Source of the DNA: Flavobacteriales bacterium
GTDB taxonomy: Bacteria > Bacteroidota > Bacteroidia > UBA10329
NCBI GenBank assembly: GCA_020635495.1
Contig: JACJZQ010000007.1
Coordinates: 1 to 64,000, forward strand
Length of the DNA: 64,000 nt
Direction of reading: 5' to 3'
Shown piece after piece: positions 9,245 through 18,003 of this stretch. The notes under the pieces were generated by a model. The model saw only the letters and a list, made by a program, of their open reading frames with translations, was not told the origin of the DNA and ran no database searches. Positions within the stretch are counted from its first letter, which is position 1; the number at the start of each line of letters is the position of its first letter. A program made the translations under genes and the position numbers.

Positions 9245-9664
9245 ATGAGAAAGAAAGACCAAAGATTTGACCTGGAAGGCGAGATTGTTACACTGGTTTT
9301 CGATGACAACCGAAACACGGTTCATTTCGATTACCACGTGGACATTGATGACGTTGACTATAGCATAAGACTCGACCTGTACACACGAAATGCCCGAAGT
9401 GGGGCAGTTTTTCTCCTTCACCAAACAAGAGGCACAAGTTCTGTTGATGTGCTGCAGAAAATGCTTGATTATCTACGAAAGCTTAGACTCTCAGATTTGA
9501 AATACTCGTACACCGTAAAATGGGTTGACAGAAATGACCCTTCTAAATCTGAGCACGTTTCTTATTTCTATGAAGGCTCCGAATCTGAAGTGAGACAGAA
9601 GTTCTTTTACAATAAACGGGAAGAGGATTATCTCATTACGATAGAGAAAAACCCGCTTTCCTGA
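9245..9664 (+). CDS. Conserved-looking hypothetical protein, 139 aa
   Basis: I do not recognise this protein. It has no signal peptide. The first half is beta-rich and very acidic (DDNRNTVHFDYHVDIDDVDYS) and the middle is a lysine- and leucine-rich helix (about residues 66-80). A good TAnnTTTG promoter box lies just upstream. Its stop is a few bases from the convergent rhodanese gene. Codon use looks like that of its neighbours, which supports a real gene. Confidence 0.65.
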   Translation: MRKKDQRFDLEGEIVTLVFDDNRNTVHFDYHVDIDDVDYSIRLDLYTRNARSGAVFLLHQTRGTSSVDVLQKMLDYLRKLRLSDLKYSYTVKWVDRNDPSKSEHVSYFYEGSESEVRQKFFYNKREEDYLITIEKNPLS

Positions 9665-9665
9665 T

Positions 9666-10151
9666 TCAGTACACTTTCTCTCCGTTTAGGAGAAAAAGAC
9701 TCCAACTCTTGTTGTAACAGTGCACTTTTTCAGTTGCCCTGCCAGACTTGTCTACTACTTTACCTCCATCATTTTTCCAAGCGAAAATTCCACCGAAAAG
9801 ATTGAAAGTGTTTGTGTATCCGGCATCGCGCAGTTTTTCAGCAACCTTCTCACTCCTATAACCCACCGTGCAATAGACAATGATGGTATCAGATTCGGTT
9901 ACGTTTCCCAACAGACTCATGTCCACTCTTTTGTCGCCTACATGGATGGCTCCCGGTAAATGACTCACATCAAACTCTTCTCTTTCCCGCGCATCAAGAA
10001 CGAAAACGTTTTTCATCTTCTGCATATCTTCCACGTACGTTAAGGGTGCAGTAAAACCCAGCACGCTTTTTACCTTTTCTGTCAAAGAGAATTCATCCTG
10101 TGCCAACACTCCAAGCGGAGAAATAAGCAATATGAGAACTAGTTTTTTCAT
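9666..10151 (-). CDS. Exported rhodanese-like protein
   Basis: 161 residues: a signal peptide (to about residue 17, ending VLAQ) followed by a single rhodanese domain. The DAREREEFDVSHLPGAIHV segment is the usual first half, and the active loop is CTVGYRS with catalytic Cys94. The family transfers sulfur from thiosulfate or persulfide donors. The location should be periplasmic, and the physiological donor is unknown. Confidence 0.85.
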   Translation of the reverse strand: MKKLVLILLISPLGVLAQDEFSLTEKVKSVLGFTAPLTYVEDMQKMKNVFVLDAREREEFDVSHLPGAIHVGDKRVDMSLLGNVTESDTIIVYCTVGYRSEKVAEKLRDAGYTNTFNLFGGIFAWKNDGGKVVDKSGRATEKVHCYNKSWSLFLLNGEKVY

Positions 10152-10194
10152 GCTCGAAATGTACCCATGTTAAATAAACGCTGACTAACCAAGG

Positions 10195-10920
10195 TCATTC
10201 TCCATTCAAACTCCAATCATATTCCCTGAATTTGACCTTGGCGTAAGAGCCAAAATCGTGTTTGGCATATTGTTTCAAGTATGCCTTCAAGGTCATTTCC
10301 TTGGTAAAATCCTTTTCAAACCAATTGAAGATCTGCGAAATGTTGACCTCCTCTTCTTCTAGATGATTCTTTAATGGATCGTTGATGAAATCTACCGCTT
10401 GCTCTTGCAATTGCTGCTCCAATTTTTCCGCAGTAAAGGCTTCGTTTCTAAGCTTTGGGCAAGATTTTGAAGCACACACAATGGCAAAATGAATTCTTGG
10501 CTCATCAAACTCCTTTCTGAGAATGGAATGCTCTATCTCGTTCAGATCCATTTTGTTTCCTCCTATTTCAAAGAACTTAATGTCCCAAACAGAGTTCACA
10601 AACGGAATTCCCTTCTTAATGTCCTTAATACTCGAAACCGGATAATAGTCAACTATCAGTTTTACTGTGAATGCGTTATAGGCGTTGATCCAGTAGGCTA
10701 ATTTCTGGTTGGCCGCCCAATCTTCCTTAGGTGGGTTTGAGGAAAGTAGATCCAGATACTGATTCAGTTGAAGGCTGTCCTTCTTCAAACCATTATAAGA
10801 CACCCAACCTTTTGCAGAAACGTGTTTGGAAAGGAGTCCATTCCAAATTGAGTGGTCAACCTGAGCCTGCGTTGTTATCGTAAACGCACAAAACCAAATG
10901 AAAACTTGAAAAACCTTCAT
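10195..10920 (-). CDS. Exported DUF547-domain protein
   Basis: 241 residues from the ATG at 10920. A signal peptide ends near TTQA. The DUF547 signature is clear: YWINAYNAFTVKLIV, then the block around FVNSVWDIKFFEIGG, and IHFAIVCASKSCPKLRNEAF with its conserved Cys residues. The family resembles transglutaminase-like or cysteine-protease folds, but its activity is unknown. An upstream TTG-type extension to 10938 was rejected because a promoter box lies there. It follows yebC on the same strand, about 56 bases away. Confidence 0.82.
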   Translation of the reverse strand: MKVFQVFIWFCAFTITTQAQVDHSIWNGLLSKHVSAKGWVSYNGLKKDSLQLNQYLDLLSSNPPKEDWAANQKLAYWINAYNAFTVKLIVDYYPVSSIKDIKKGIPFVNSVWDIKFFEIGGNKMDLNEIEHSILRKEFDEPRIHFAIVCASKSCPKLRNEAFTAEKLEQQLQEQAVDFINDPLKNHLEEEEVNISQIFNWFEKDFTKEMTLKAYLKQYAKHDFGSYAKVKFREYDWSLNGE

Positions 10921-10937
10921 GCAGATTAAACGCTGCA

Positions 10938-10945
10938 CGAATCTA
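10938..10945 (-). promoter_or_regulatory. Candidate -7 promoter element for the DUF547 gene
   Basis: On the minus strand this reads TAGATTCG, 17 bases upstream of the ATG at 10920. It supports 10920 as the start. Confidence 0.45.
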
Positions 10946-10976
10946 TCGGTTCAGAAAGCAATTGATGTAACGTACC

Positions 10977-11687
10977 TCACGCAATGTTGGTGTACACTGC
11001 CTGAACGTCATCGTCATCCTCCAATTTATCAATCAGCTTTTCGATGTCAACCATTTGCTCATCACTGAACTCAACTGGAGACGTTGGAAAGCGCTCTAAA
11101 CTGGCTTTCACCACCTCAATTCCCATGGCTTCCAAAGCTTGAGCCAACGAACCGAACTCTGTGTATTCGCCATGAACATAGATCGTATCGCCATCGTCAA
11201 CAATTTCCTCCAAACCGGCATCAATCAACTCCAATTCCATCTCTTCAATGTCCATTCCATCGGTCTTGTTTATTTCAAAAACCGCCTTTCTGTTGAACAT
11301 GAATTCCAGTTGGCCATTCGGAACCAATTGTCCATCTACCTTATTAAAGTACGAGCGCACATTGGCTACCGATCTAGTGGTGTTGTCTGTAGCACATTCT
11401 ACAAATACCAACACACCATGCGGTCCTTTGCCTTCGTAGTTTATCTCGGTGTATTCGGCAGCATCTTTACCTGCAGCCCGCTTAATGGCCGATTCAATAT
11501 TATCCTTAGGCATGTTCTGCCCCTTGGCATTGGCAATGGCCGTTCTGAGAGCAGCATTCGTATCAGGATCCATCCCTCCTTCTTTCGCTGCCATCGTAAT
11601 GGCCTTCCCCAGTTTTGGAAATATGCGCGACATCTTGCCCCAACGCTTTTCCTTGGCCGCTCTTCGGTATTCAAATGCTCTTCCCAT
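10977..11687 (-). CDS. yebC: YebC/PmpR-family protein (TACO1-like)
   Basis: 236 residues that match the YebC family over their whole length. The N-terminal positively charged helical domain includes MGRAFEYRRAAKEKRW and GMDPDTNAALRTAI. Then come the conserved NMPKDNIESAIKRA and YEGKGPHGVLVFVE blocks, and the end is very acidic. Members were described as transcriptional regulators and, more recently, as ribosome-associated factors that help translate difficult sequences. No recombination gene (ruvC) is next to it here, unlike in many Proteobacteria. Confidence 0.93.
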   Translation of the reverse strand: MGRAFEYRRAAKEKRWGKMSRIFPKLGKAITMAAKEGGMDPDTNAALRTAIANAKGQNMPKDNIESAIKRAAGKDAAEYTEINYEGKGPHGVLVFVECATDNTTRSVANVRSYFNKVDGQLVPNGQLEFMFNRKAVFEINKTDGMDIEEMELELIDAGLEEIVDDGDTIYVHGEYTEFGSLAQALEAMGIEVVKASLERFPTSPVEFSDEQMVDIEKLIDKLEDDDDVQAVYTNIA

Positions 11688-11706
11688 GTTTTTCAGATAA
11701 GTGCCG

Positions 11707-11714
11707 CAAAGTTA
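11707..11714 (-). promoter_or_regulatory. Candidate -7 promoter element for yebC
   Basis: The minus strand reads TAACTTTG, an exact TAnnTTTG match, 19 bases upstream of the yebC ATG. Confidence 0.5.
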
Positions 11715-11859
11715 TCCGCATAGCCGAAATGTAAAAGCATATAAATCATCACACAGTTATTCACTTTTGTCGTGCATTTATCCATTTATTGAAAGCACTC
11801 ACCTTCAAAAAATGTAGATTCGATACGTTTATCACGTAATACAATCAAACCGAACCAAG

Positions 11860-14800
11860 ATGAAAATACGTTTTACCCTCTCAATGCTACTGGTATGTCT
11901 GATCGCATTGGCTGGTTTTGCCAAAGATGGCAAGATCTTCACTTACGGACCAGAAGGCAAGAATTATTTCACGCAGGCCGAAGACAGAATTCTTATTCAA
12001 TTCCTTGATGGTACTTCGTTTGAAGAAAAAGCGGTCATACTCTCCAAGTATGCCGGAACTCAGAAATTGAATTCTGATGATGTGCTTCCTGCACCAGATG
12101 TTACCATTGCAAGAACAACTGGCCTTACTGCTGAAGAGGTAGGTGCTTTGCTCATTGCATTGAATCAGAACCCAAAGGTGGTTTATGCCAATCCATTTGT
12201 TATATACTCTGATGGAACTTATCAGGGAATTCAGAATCGCATCATTGTTCGTCTTAAGAGCAACAAAGATGTGACAATGATGAACAACCTTGCGAAAGGT
12301 TTCAATCTAAACGTTGTTGAGCAGAACGAATTTGACCAACAGATGTTTGTTCTTCAAACAACAAAACAATCCAATGGCAATGCTTTGGAAATTGCCAACA
12401 AACTCCATGAAAGCGGTGCATTTGAATACGCAGAGCCTGATTTCCTTCTTCTTCTGAAGCGCTTCAACACCAACGACCCCAATCTTGGTTACCAATGGTC
12501 ATTGAATAATACAGGTTCTTCCATTCAGTATAACGGTACCCCAGGTGCAGACATGAACGTTTTCCCAGCTTGGGCAACAACCACTGGTTCTTCTACTATT
12601 AAGGTAGCTGTGGTTGACGAAGGTGTGGACCTGAATCATCCAGATCTTCAGGCAAACCTATTGGGAGGTTATGATGCAACTGGCCAAGGTAGTGGAGGTG
12701 GCCCTTCTGGAGATGATGCCCACGGAACTGCATGCGCTGGTATCATTGCCGCTGCAGGAAACAACAACCTTGGGGTTGCAGGTGTGGCTTACAACTGTAA
12801 AATCATTCCAGTTCGTATTGCTTACGGTCAAGGAACAAGTTGGGTAACTTCCAATACTTGGATAGGAAACGCCTTGAACTGGGCTTGGCAAACAGCTGGT
12901 GCTGATGTACTGAGTAACTCATGGGGAGGTGGTTCTTCTTCATCAACTATCAACAATGCAATTAGCGGAGCTGTTACCAGTGGCCGTGGAGGCTTGGGAG
13001 CTCCAGTTCTTTTCGCAGCTGGAAATGATAACGGTGCCAATAGCTATCCAGCCACGGTTACCAATACCATTTCGGTAATTGCAATGAGCATGTGCTACGA
13101 GCGCAAGAATCCTTCTTCTTGTGATGGAGAAAATTGGTGGGGTTCCAATTACGGCTCAGGTGCAGACATTGCTGCTCCAGGAGTTAAAATTGCCACCACT
13201 GACATTTCAGGTTCGGCTGGTTATGCCAGTGGAGATTACACAGGTACTTTCAACGGTACTTCTTCGGCCACGCCTAATGCTGCTGGTGTTATGGCATTGA
13301 TCCTATCAGCTAATCCAAACCTTACGCAAACTCAGGCCAGATACGCGTTGGAAAGCACTTGCCGTAAAGTCGGTTCTTACACCTACAATTCCGGAGTTTC
13401 TGGACAACCTAACGGAACTTGGAGCAACGACCTTGGTTACGGATTGGTGGATGCTTACTCAGCCGTTCTTTCAGTTTCTCCGCAGGTTGCCGATGATGCC
13501 GGTATTTCAAGCATCAGTTCGCCAAGCGGAACAATCTGTGCTACCTCAGCTACTCCTAGTTTGACATTGAACAACTTCGGATCGAACACTTTGAACTCAG
13601 TTACCATCAACTATCAACTAGATGCTGGTTCAGTTCAAACATATAACTGGAGTGGTTCTCTTGCGAGTGCTTCTTCTACAACCGTTACGCTTCCATCAAT
13701 CTCATTCTCAGGTGGTTCACACACATTTACCGCTTGGACCTCTAGTCCGAACGGAAACAGCGATAATGGACCATCTAACGATGATGCTTCAAGCTCCTTT
13801 GCTTCTGCGTCTAATGGAGTAACGCTTACTATCGTGCTTGACAACTACCCAGAAGAAACTAGTTGGCAGGTATTGGATGGCAACACGGTTTTGGCTGCTG
13901 GCGGAACATATGGAAGCCAACCTGACGGCTCTACGGTAATTGAGAATATCTGTCTTCCTGATGGATGTTTTGATTTCGTGATCAATGATGCTTACGGAGA
14001 CGGTATCTGCTGTGCCTACGGAAGTGGTTCTTATGTACTTCGTGATGACAGCGACAACTCTGTCTTGGCCTCAGGAGGTAGTTTTGGTTCTTCAGAAACA
14101 ACCAATTTCTGCGTGCAGTCAGCACCATCTTTGGCAGCGTTGATCTCATCAAGCACCAACGTTTCATGTAACGGAGGAAGCGATGGTTCTGCCACAGCAA
14201 GCGCATCGGGCGGGGCAACGCCTTATTCTTACTCTTGGAGTAATGGTGCAACTGGCGCAACTGCAACTGGTTTGGCTGCTGGATCTTATACGGTAACCGT
14301 TACAGATGGAAACAGCGATCAGGCAACCGCTACAGTTACGATTACGGATCCAACGGCATTGACCTACTTTGCAGATCAAACAAACCTAACCTGCAATGGC
14401 GCAGACAACGGATCAGCTTACATTTTAGTTAACGGTGGAACGTCACCTTATTCTTATGCCTGGAGTACTGGCGAAACGCTATTCACCGCTGTTGACCTTG
14501 CACCTGGAGCTTACAACGTAACTGTAACTGACGCAAACGGTTGTACAACTGGAACTTCTTTCACGATAACCGAACCGGCAGCGCTTAGTGCTTCAGCGGG
14601 TTCTTCTGATGCTTCGTGCAATGGCAGTTCAAACGGTAGCGTCAGCGTTTCTGCTAATGGCGGAACAAGCCCATACTCCTACTCTTGGAGCAATGGGGCA
14701 ACAAGTGCAAGCGTTTCAGGCCTATCGGCTGGAACTTACAACGTTACAGTAACAGATGCGAATGGATGTACCGCTTCGGCTTCAGCCACTGTTGGTCAGC

Positions 14801-17649
14801 CATCTGCAATTTCTCTGAGTAATTCTACTGTCGATGCGAGTTGTGGTTCGGCTACGGATGGTTCTGTTGATCTAACAGTATCTGGTGGAACATCCCCTTA
14901 CTCATACGCATGGAGCAACGGAGCCTCAACGCAAGACCTTGCTGCGGTTGCTGCGGGTTCTTACTCGGTAACTGTAACGGATGCGAACGGATGTACTGCA
15001 TCTAACAGCGCAACAGTTGGTGAGAATTCAACATTGGCTTCTTCGGCATCTGCAACAGGTGTTAGCTGTAATGGAGGTTCAGACGGGTCTGCTTCCGTAT
15101 CTGCTTCTGGTGGATCTGCTCCGTACACTTACTCTTGGAGCAATGGTGGCACAACTGCCAATATCAGCGGCCTTACAGCAGGAACTTACAGCGTAACCGT
15201 AATAGATGCTGCCGGATGTACCTCAACAAGTAGCGCAACTGTTGGAACTCCATCTGCTTTGGTTGCCAGTACAAGTTCGTCTGATATTTCTTGCAACGGT
15301 GCTGCGGATGGCGCTGCTTCAGTGAGTGTTTCTGGAGGAACCGCACCTTACTCTTATGCTTGGAGCAATGGCGGTTCAGGAAGTTCAGTATCTGGGCTTT
15401 CTGCAGGAACTTACACCGTGAGCGTAACAGACGCCAATGGATGTACAGCAAACGGTACAGTATCAATCAGCGAACCTTCTGGTCTTTCTGCTTCAGCTTC
15501 TGGTTCAGATGCGTTGTGTAATGGTGGAAATGGGTCAGTAAACCTTTCTGTCTCAGGAGGAACAACTCCGTACAGCTACAATTGGTCAAATGGAGCAAGT
15601 TCAGCAAACCTTTCAAGTGTTGGTGCTGGTAGCTACACGGTAACCGTAACTGATGCTAATGGTTGCACTGCCACGGCAAGTGCTTCTGTCAGCGAGCCAT
15701 CAGAGCTTTCGGCTTCTGCCTCTGCGTCTGATGTAAGTTGTAATGGTGGAAATGACGGCTCAGCATCAGGTTCAGCTTCTGGAGGAACGCCTCCTTACTC
15801 CTACTCTTGGAGCGGTGGTGGTTCAGGAACATCGGTTTCTGGATTATCTGCTGGCACCTACACATTAACAGTAACTGATGCTAACGGATGTACAGCAAAC
15901 GCTAATGTTTCGGTTGGGCAGCCAGGTGCATTGTCGTTAAATGTTTCATCGGTTGATGCGACCTGTGAAACTGCTGATGGTTCTGCATCTGCAAGTGTTT
16001 CTGGCGGTACTGCTCCATACTCTTATTCTTGGAGCAATGGTGGTTCTTCGAGTTCAATCAGCGGATTGGCTACTGGCACCTACAGCATAACAGTTACGGA
16101 TGCAAATGGATGTACCGCAAACGGTGCTGCAACTGTATCTGAAGATTGCGGTGGTTGTACCTATGTGACCGTTAACAGCAACAACTTTGAAGGTGGTTTG
16201 GGTATTTGGAATGACGGAGGTTCGGACTGTGCACTTACTTCAAATGCCGCTTACGCCACAAGCGGAACCAATGCTATTCAGCTAAGGGACAATTCCTCTA
16301 CTTCCTACACAGTTACCGATCTGTTAGACCTTTCTGCTTATAGCGAACTAACTATTGACTTCAATTTTACCGCCATCAGCATGGAAAACGGGGAAGATTT
16401 CTTCCTTCAAATTTCAACTAATGGTGTAAACGGTTACTCCACTATTGGACATTGGATTTCTGGATCCGATTTCAATAACGGTCAGTTCTATAGTGAATCT
16501 GTGGTATACGCTGGTGCCATTACATCAACGATGACAATACGTTTCATGTGCGATGCTTCTGGGAATAGCGACTGGGTTTACCTTGACGATGTGGTTATTA
16601 GAGGTTGTCAAAGTGGGCCTATCGTTCCTACATGTAATGATGGAATACAGAATGGTGATGAGGAAGGAATAGATTGTGGTGGATCTTCTTGTCAGCCATG
16701 CGCCACATGCTCAGATGGCATTCAGAACGGAGATGAAGAAGGCGTAGATTGTGGAGGTTCATCATGTTCAGCTTGTGTAACATGCTCGGATGGCATCAAG
16801 AATGGCGATGAAGAAGGAATTGACTGCGGTGGTTCATTCTGTGCACCATGCAATTCCAGTTGTTCTTATGCTACAATAGATTCCAATGACCTCGAAAGCG
16901 GTTGGGGAATTTGGAATGATGGTGGAAGTGATTGCTCCATTAGTTCTAATAGTTCATACGCAACAAGTGGTACTTCATCGCTTATGATTCGTGACAATTC
17001 AGGCAGTTCTTATTCAAGAACTGACATTTTGGACCTATCTTCTTATGATGAAATCTCACTTTCATTCAACTACATTACTTCTGGAATGAGCAGTGGAGAG
17101 GGCTTTTGGGTTCGATATTCAACTAATGGAACTTCCAATTACAATCTGATTGGAGACTACCAAGAAGGTGCTGACTTTCTAAATGGAGACAACTATTCTG
17201 AGACAATTGTTATATCGGGGCCTTTCACCTCAAATACCACATTTGAGTTTAGAGGACGGGGAGCCAACAATGGCAAACAGGTATATCTTGATGACATTGT
17301 CTTGAGCGGATGCTTGCGAAGTGGTGCAACAGCCAGATTGGCAGACCCTACGTCTCAAGAACAATCGGCACTGGAAGCTGCCAGAGCAGCAATTTTATCC
17401 AGCATCAATCTGTATCCTAACCCAACCGAAGGTCAGTTGAATGTGGAAATGATATTGAGTCGTGAATCAGATGTTGAGTTTGTGGTGATAGACATGACCG
17501 GTAAAACGGTATTCACCCAGAGAGCAAACAATACTGAAGGTCTGAATAACATCAACTTCAATATGAATGATGTTCCTGCTGGAATCTACATGATGAACGT
17601 TATCACCAACAAAGAAGTTGTCACCAAACGATTCGTGATTCAGCGTTAA
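11860..17649 (+). CDS. Large secreted subtilisin-like protease with SprB repeats and type IX sorting domain
   Basis: 1929 residues. Signal peptide at about 1-21. Residues about 40-200 hold two prodomain-like halves (each ends in a Y/FAEP- or YANP-type motif). The S8 peptidase domain at about 215-540 has its triad at Asp253 (VAVVDEGVD), His288 (DDAHGTACAG) and Ser468 (NGTSSATP). A CARDB-like segment follows, then a module ending in YGDGICCAYGSG (about 655-755). Nine SprB-type repeats span about 770-1433. Two related jelly-roll-like modules (about 1434-1585 and 1667-1815) flank three Cys-rich repeats. The C-terminus is a type A sorting domain (LYPNPTEGQLNVEM...GIYMMNV). It should be exported by type IX secretion and held on the surface or released. 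Confidence 0.93.
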   Translation: MKIRFTLSMLLVCLIALAGFAKDGKIFTYGPEGKNYFTQAEDRILIQFLDGTSFEEKAVILSKYAGTQKLNSDDVLPAPDVTIARTTGLTAEEVGALLIALNQNPKVVYANPFVIYSDGTYQGIQNRIIVRLKSNKDVTMMNNLAKGFNLNVVEQNEFDQQMFVLQTTKQSNGNALEIANKLHESGAFEYAEPDFLLLLKRFNTNDPNLGYQWSLNNTGSSIQYNGTPGADMNVFPAWATTTGSSTIKVAVVDEGVDLNHPDLQANLLGGYDATGQGSGGGPSGDDAHGTACAGIIAAAGNNNLGVAGVAYNCKIIPVRIAYGQGTSWVTSNTWIGNALNWAWQTAGADVLSNSWGGGSSSSTINNAISGAVTSGRGGLGAPVLFAAGNDNGANSYPATVTNTISVIAMSMCYERKNPSSCDGENWWGSNYGSGADIAAPGVKIATTDISGSAGYASGDYTGTFNGTSSATPNAAGVMALILSANPNLTQTQARYALESTCRKVGSYTYNSGVSGQPNGTWSNDLGYGLVDAYSAVLSVSPQVADDAGISSISSPSGTICATSATPSLTLNNFGSNTLNSVTINYQLDAGSVQTYNWSGSLASASSTTVTLPSISFSGGSHTFTAWTSSPNGNSDNGPSNDDASSSFASASNGVTLTIVLDNYPEETSWQVLDGNTVLAAGGTYGSQPDGSTVIENICLPDGCFDFVINDAYGDGICCAYGSGSYVLRDDSDNSVLASGGSFGSSETTNFCVQSAPSLAALISSSTNVSCNGGSDGSATASASGGATPYSYSWSNGATGATATGLAAGSYTVTVTDGNSDQATATVTITDPTALTYFADQTNLTCNGADNGSAYILVNGGTSPYSYAWSTGETLFTAVDLAPGAYNVTVTDANGCTTGTSFTITEPAALSASAGSSDASCNGSSNGSVSVSANGGTSPYSYSWSNGATSASVSGLSAGTYNVTVTDANGCTASASATVGQPSAISLSNSTVDASCGSATDGSVDLTVSGGTSPYSYAWSNGASTQDLAAVAAGSYSVTVTDANGCTASNSATVGENSTLASSASATGVSCNGGSDGSASVSASGGSAPYTYSWSNGGTTANISGLTAGTYSVTVIDAAGCTSTSSATVGTPSALVASTSSSDISCNGAADGAASVSVSGGTAPYSYAWSNGGSGSSVSGLSAGTYTVSVTDANGCTANGTVSISEPSGLSASASGSDALCNGGNGSVNLSVSGGTTPYSYNWSNGASSANLSSVGAGSYTVTVTDANGCTATASASVSEPSELSASASASDVSCNGGNDGSASGSASGGTPPYSYSWSGGGSGTSVSGLSAGTYTLTVTDANGCTANANVSVGQPGALSLNVSSVDATCETADGSASASVSGGTAPYSYSWSNGGSSSSISGLATGTYSITVTDANGCTANGAATVSEDCGGCTYVTVNSNNFEGGLGIWNDGGSDCALTSNAAYATSGTNAIQLRDNSSTSYTVTDLLDLSAYSELTIDFNFTAISMENGEDFFLQISTNGVNGYSTIGHWISGSDFNNGQFYSESVVYAGAITSTMTIRFMCDASGNSDWVYLDDVVIRGCQSGPIVPTCNDGIQNGDEEGIDCGGSSCQPCATCSDGIQNGDEEGVDCGGSSCSACVTCSDGIKNGDEEGIDCGGSFCAPCNSSCSYATIDSNDLESGWGIWNDGGSDCSISSNSSYATSGTSSLMIRDNSGSSYSRTDILDLSSYDEISLSFNYITSGMSSGEGFWVRYSTNGTSNYNLIGDYQEGADFLNGDNYSETIVISGPFTSNTTFEFRGRGANNGKQVYLDDIVLSGCLRSGATARLADPTSQEQSALEAARAAILSSINLYPNPTEGQLNVEMILSRESDVEFVVIDMTGKTVFTQRANNTEGLNNINFNMNDVPAGIYMMNVITNKEVVTKRFVIQR
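14167..16158 (+). repeat. Nine tandem SprB-type repeats of about 225 bp inside the protease gene
   Basis: Each unit begins with a Cys-Asn-Gly-Gly type motif and includes 'GGT-PYSYSWSNG' and 'L-AGTYTVTVTDANGCTA'. The first Cys of successive units is at residues 770, 845, 920, 995, 1070, 1145, 1220, 1294 and 1369, so the period is 75 residues with one 74-residue step. The first unit lacks the second Cys (DGNSDQAT in place of DANGCTA). The family occurs in gliding adhesin SprB and other type IX cargo. Confidence 0.9.
16630..16855 (+). repeat. Three tandem 25-residue Cys-rich repeats
   Basis: Three consecutive units of the form CxDGIxNGDEEGxDCGGSxC, each about 75 bp, lie between the two jelly-roll-like modules of the protease. 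Four Cys per unit suggest small disulfide- or calcium-stabilised spacers; the Asp/Glu content fits calcium binding, which is inference. Confidence 0.85.
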
Positions 17650-17668
17650 AATATTAGCGAATAATTAG

Positions 17669-17698
17669 AAAAAGCCCAGCCATTTGGTTGGGCTTTTT
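17669..17698 (+). terminator. Intrinsic terminator after the protease gene
   Basis: Hairpin with arms 17669-17682 and 17685-17698 (AAAAAGCCCAGCCA against TGGTTGGGCTTTTT, one G-T pair), a two-base loop and a T run inside the 3' arm. Confidence 0.85.
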
Positions 17699-17717
17699 GT
17701 TTTCACCTATTCGTCTG

Positions 17718-17725
17718 TAAATTCG
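17718..17725 (+). promoter_or_regulatory. Candidate -7 promoter element for the ACBP gene
   Basis: TAAATTCG, 17 bases upstream of the ATG at 17743 and just after the protease terminator. Confidence 0.45.
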
Positions 17726-17742
17726 GAAATCAATTACGAAAC

Positions 17743-18003
17743 ATGAGCAAAGTAGAAGAAGCAGCTGAACGCCTAAAGACCCTTACTGAGCGTCCTTCCA
17801 ACGAGGAATTTCTGAACCTTTACGGCCTATTCAAACAAGCCACGGTTGGAGACAATAAGACTTCCAAACCAGGTATGTTTGATATGAAAGGTCAATTCAA
17901 ATGGAAGGCTTGGAAAGACAAAAGCGGCATGTCTCAAGACAATGCCGCTGATGCGTATGTTGCTTTGGTTGACGAACTATTAGGCAAGTACAAGCATTCC
18001 TAA
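17743..18003 (+). CDS. Acyl-CoA-binding protein
   Basis: 86 residues, the normal size for a single ACBP domain of four helices. Typical residues are in YGLFKQATVGD, the KPGMFDMKGQFKWKAW block and the final DAYVALVDELLGKY helix. It binds medium- and long-chain acyl-CoA in the cytoplasm and buffers or delivers it. The gene converges with the alkB-like gene and overlaps it by 4 bases at the stop codons. Its neighbourhood with a fatty-chain hydroxylase suggests related lipid chemistry, which is inference. Confidence 0.93.
   Translation: MSKVEEAAERLKTLTERPSNEEFLNLYGLFKQATVGDNKTSKPGMFDMKGQFKWKAWKDKSGMSQDNAADAYVALVDELLGKYKHS

Noticed and set aside
13982..15521. Open frames antisense or out of frame to the SprB repeats
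   Set aside because: They are produced by the 225-bp repeat and have low-complexity composition with no start context.
14167..16158. Regular repeats as a CRISPR array
   Set aside because: The units are 225 bp coding repeats with no spacers; no cas gene is present.
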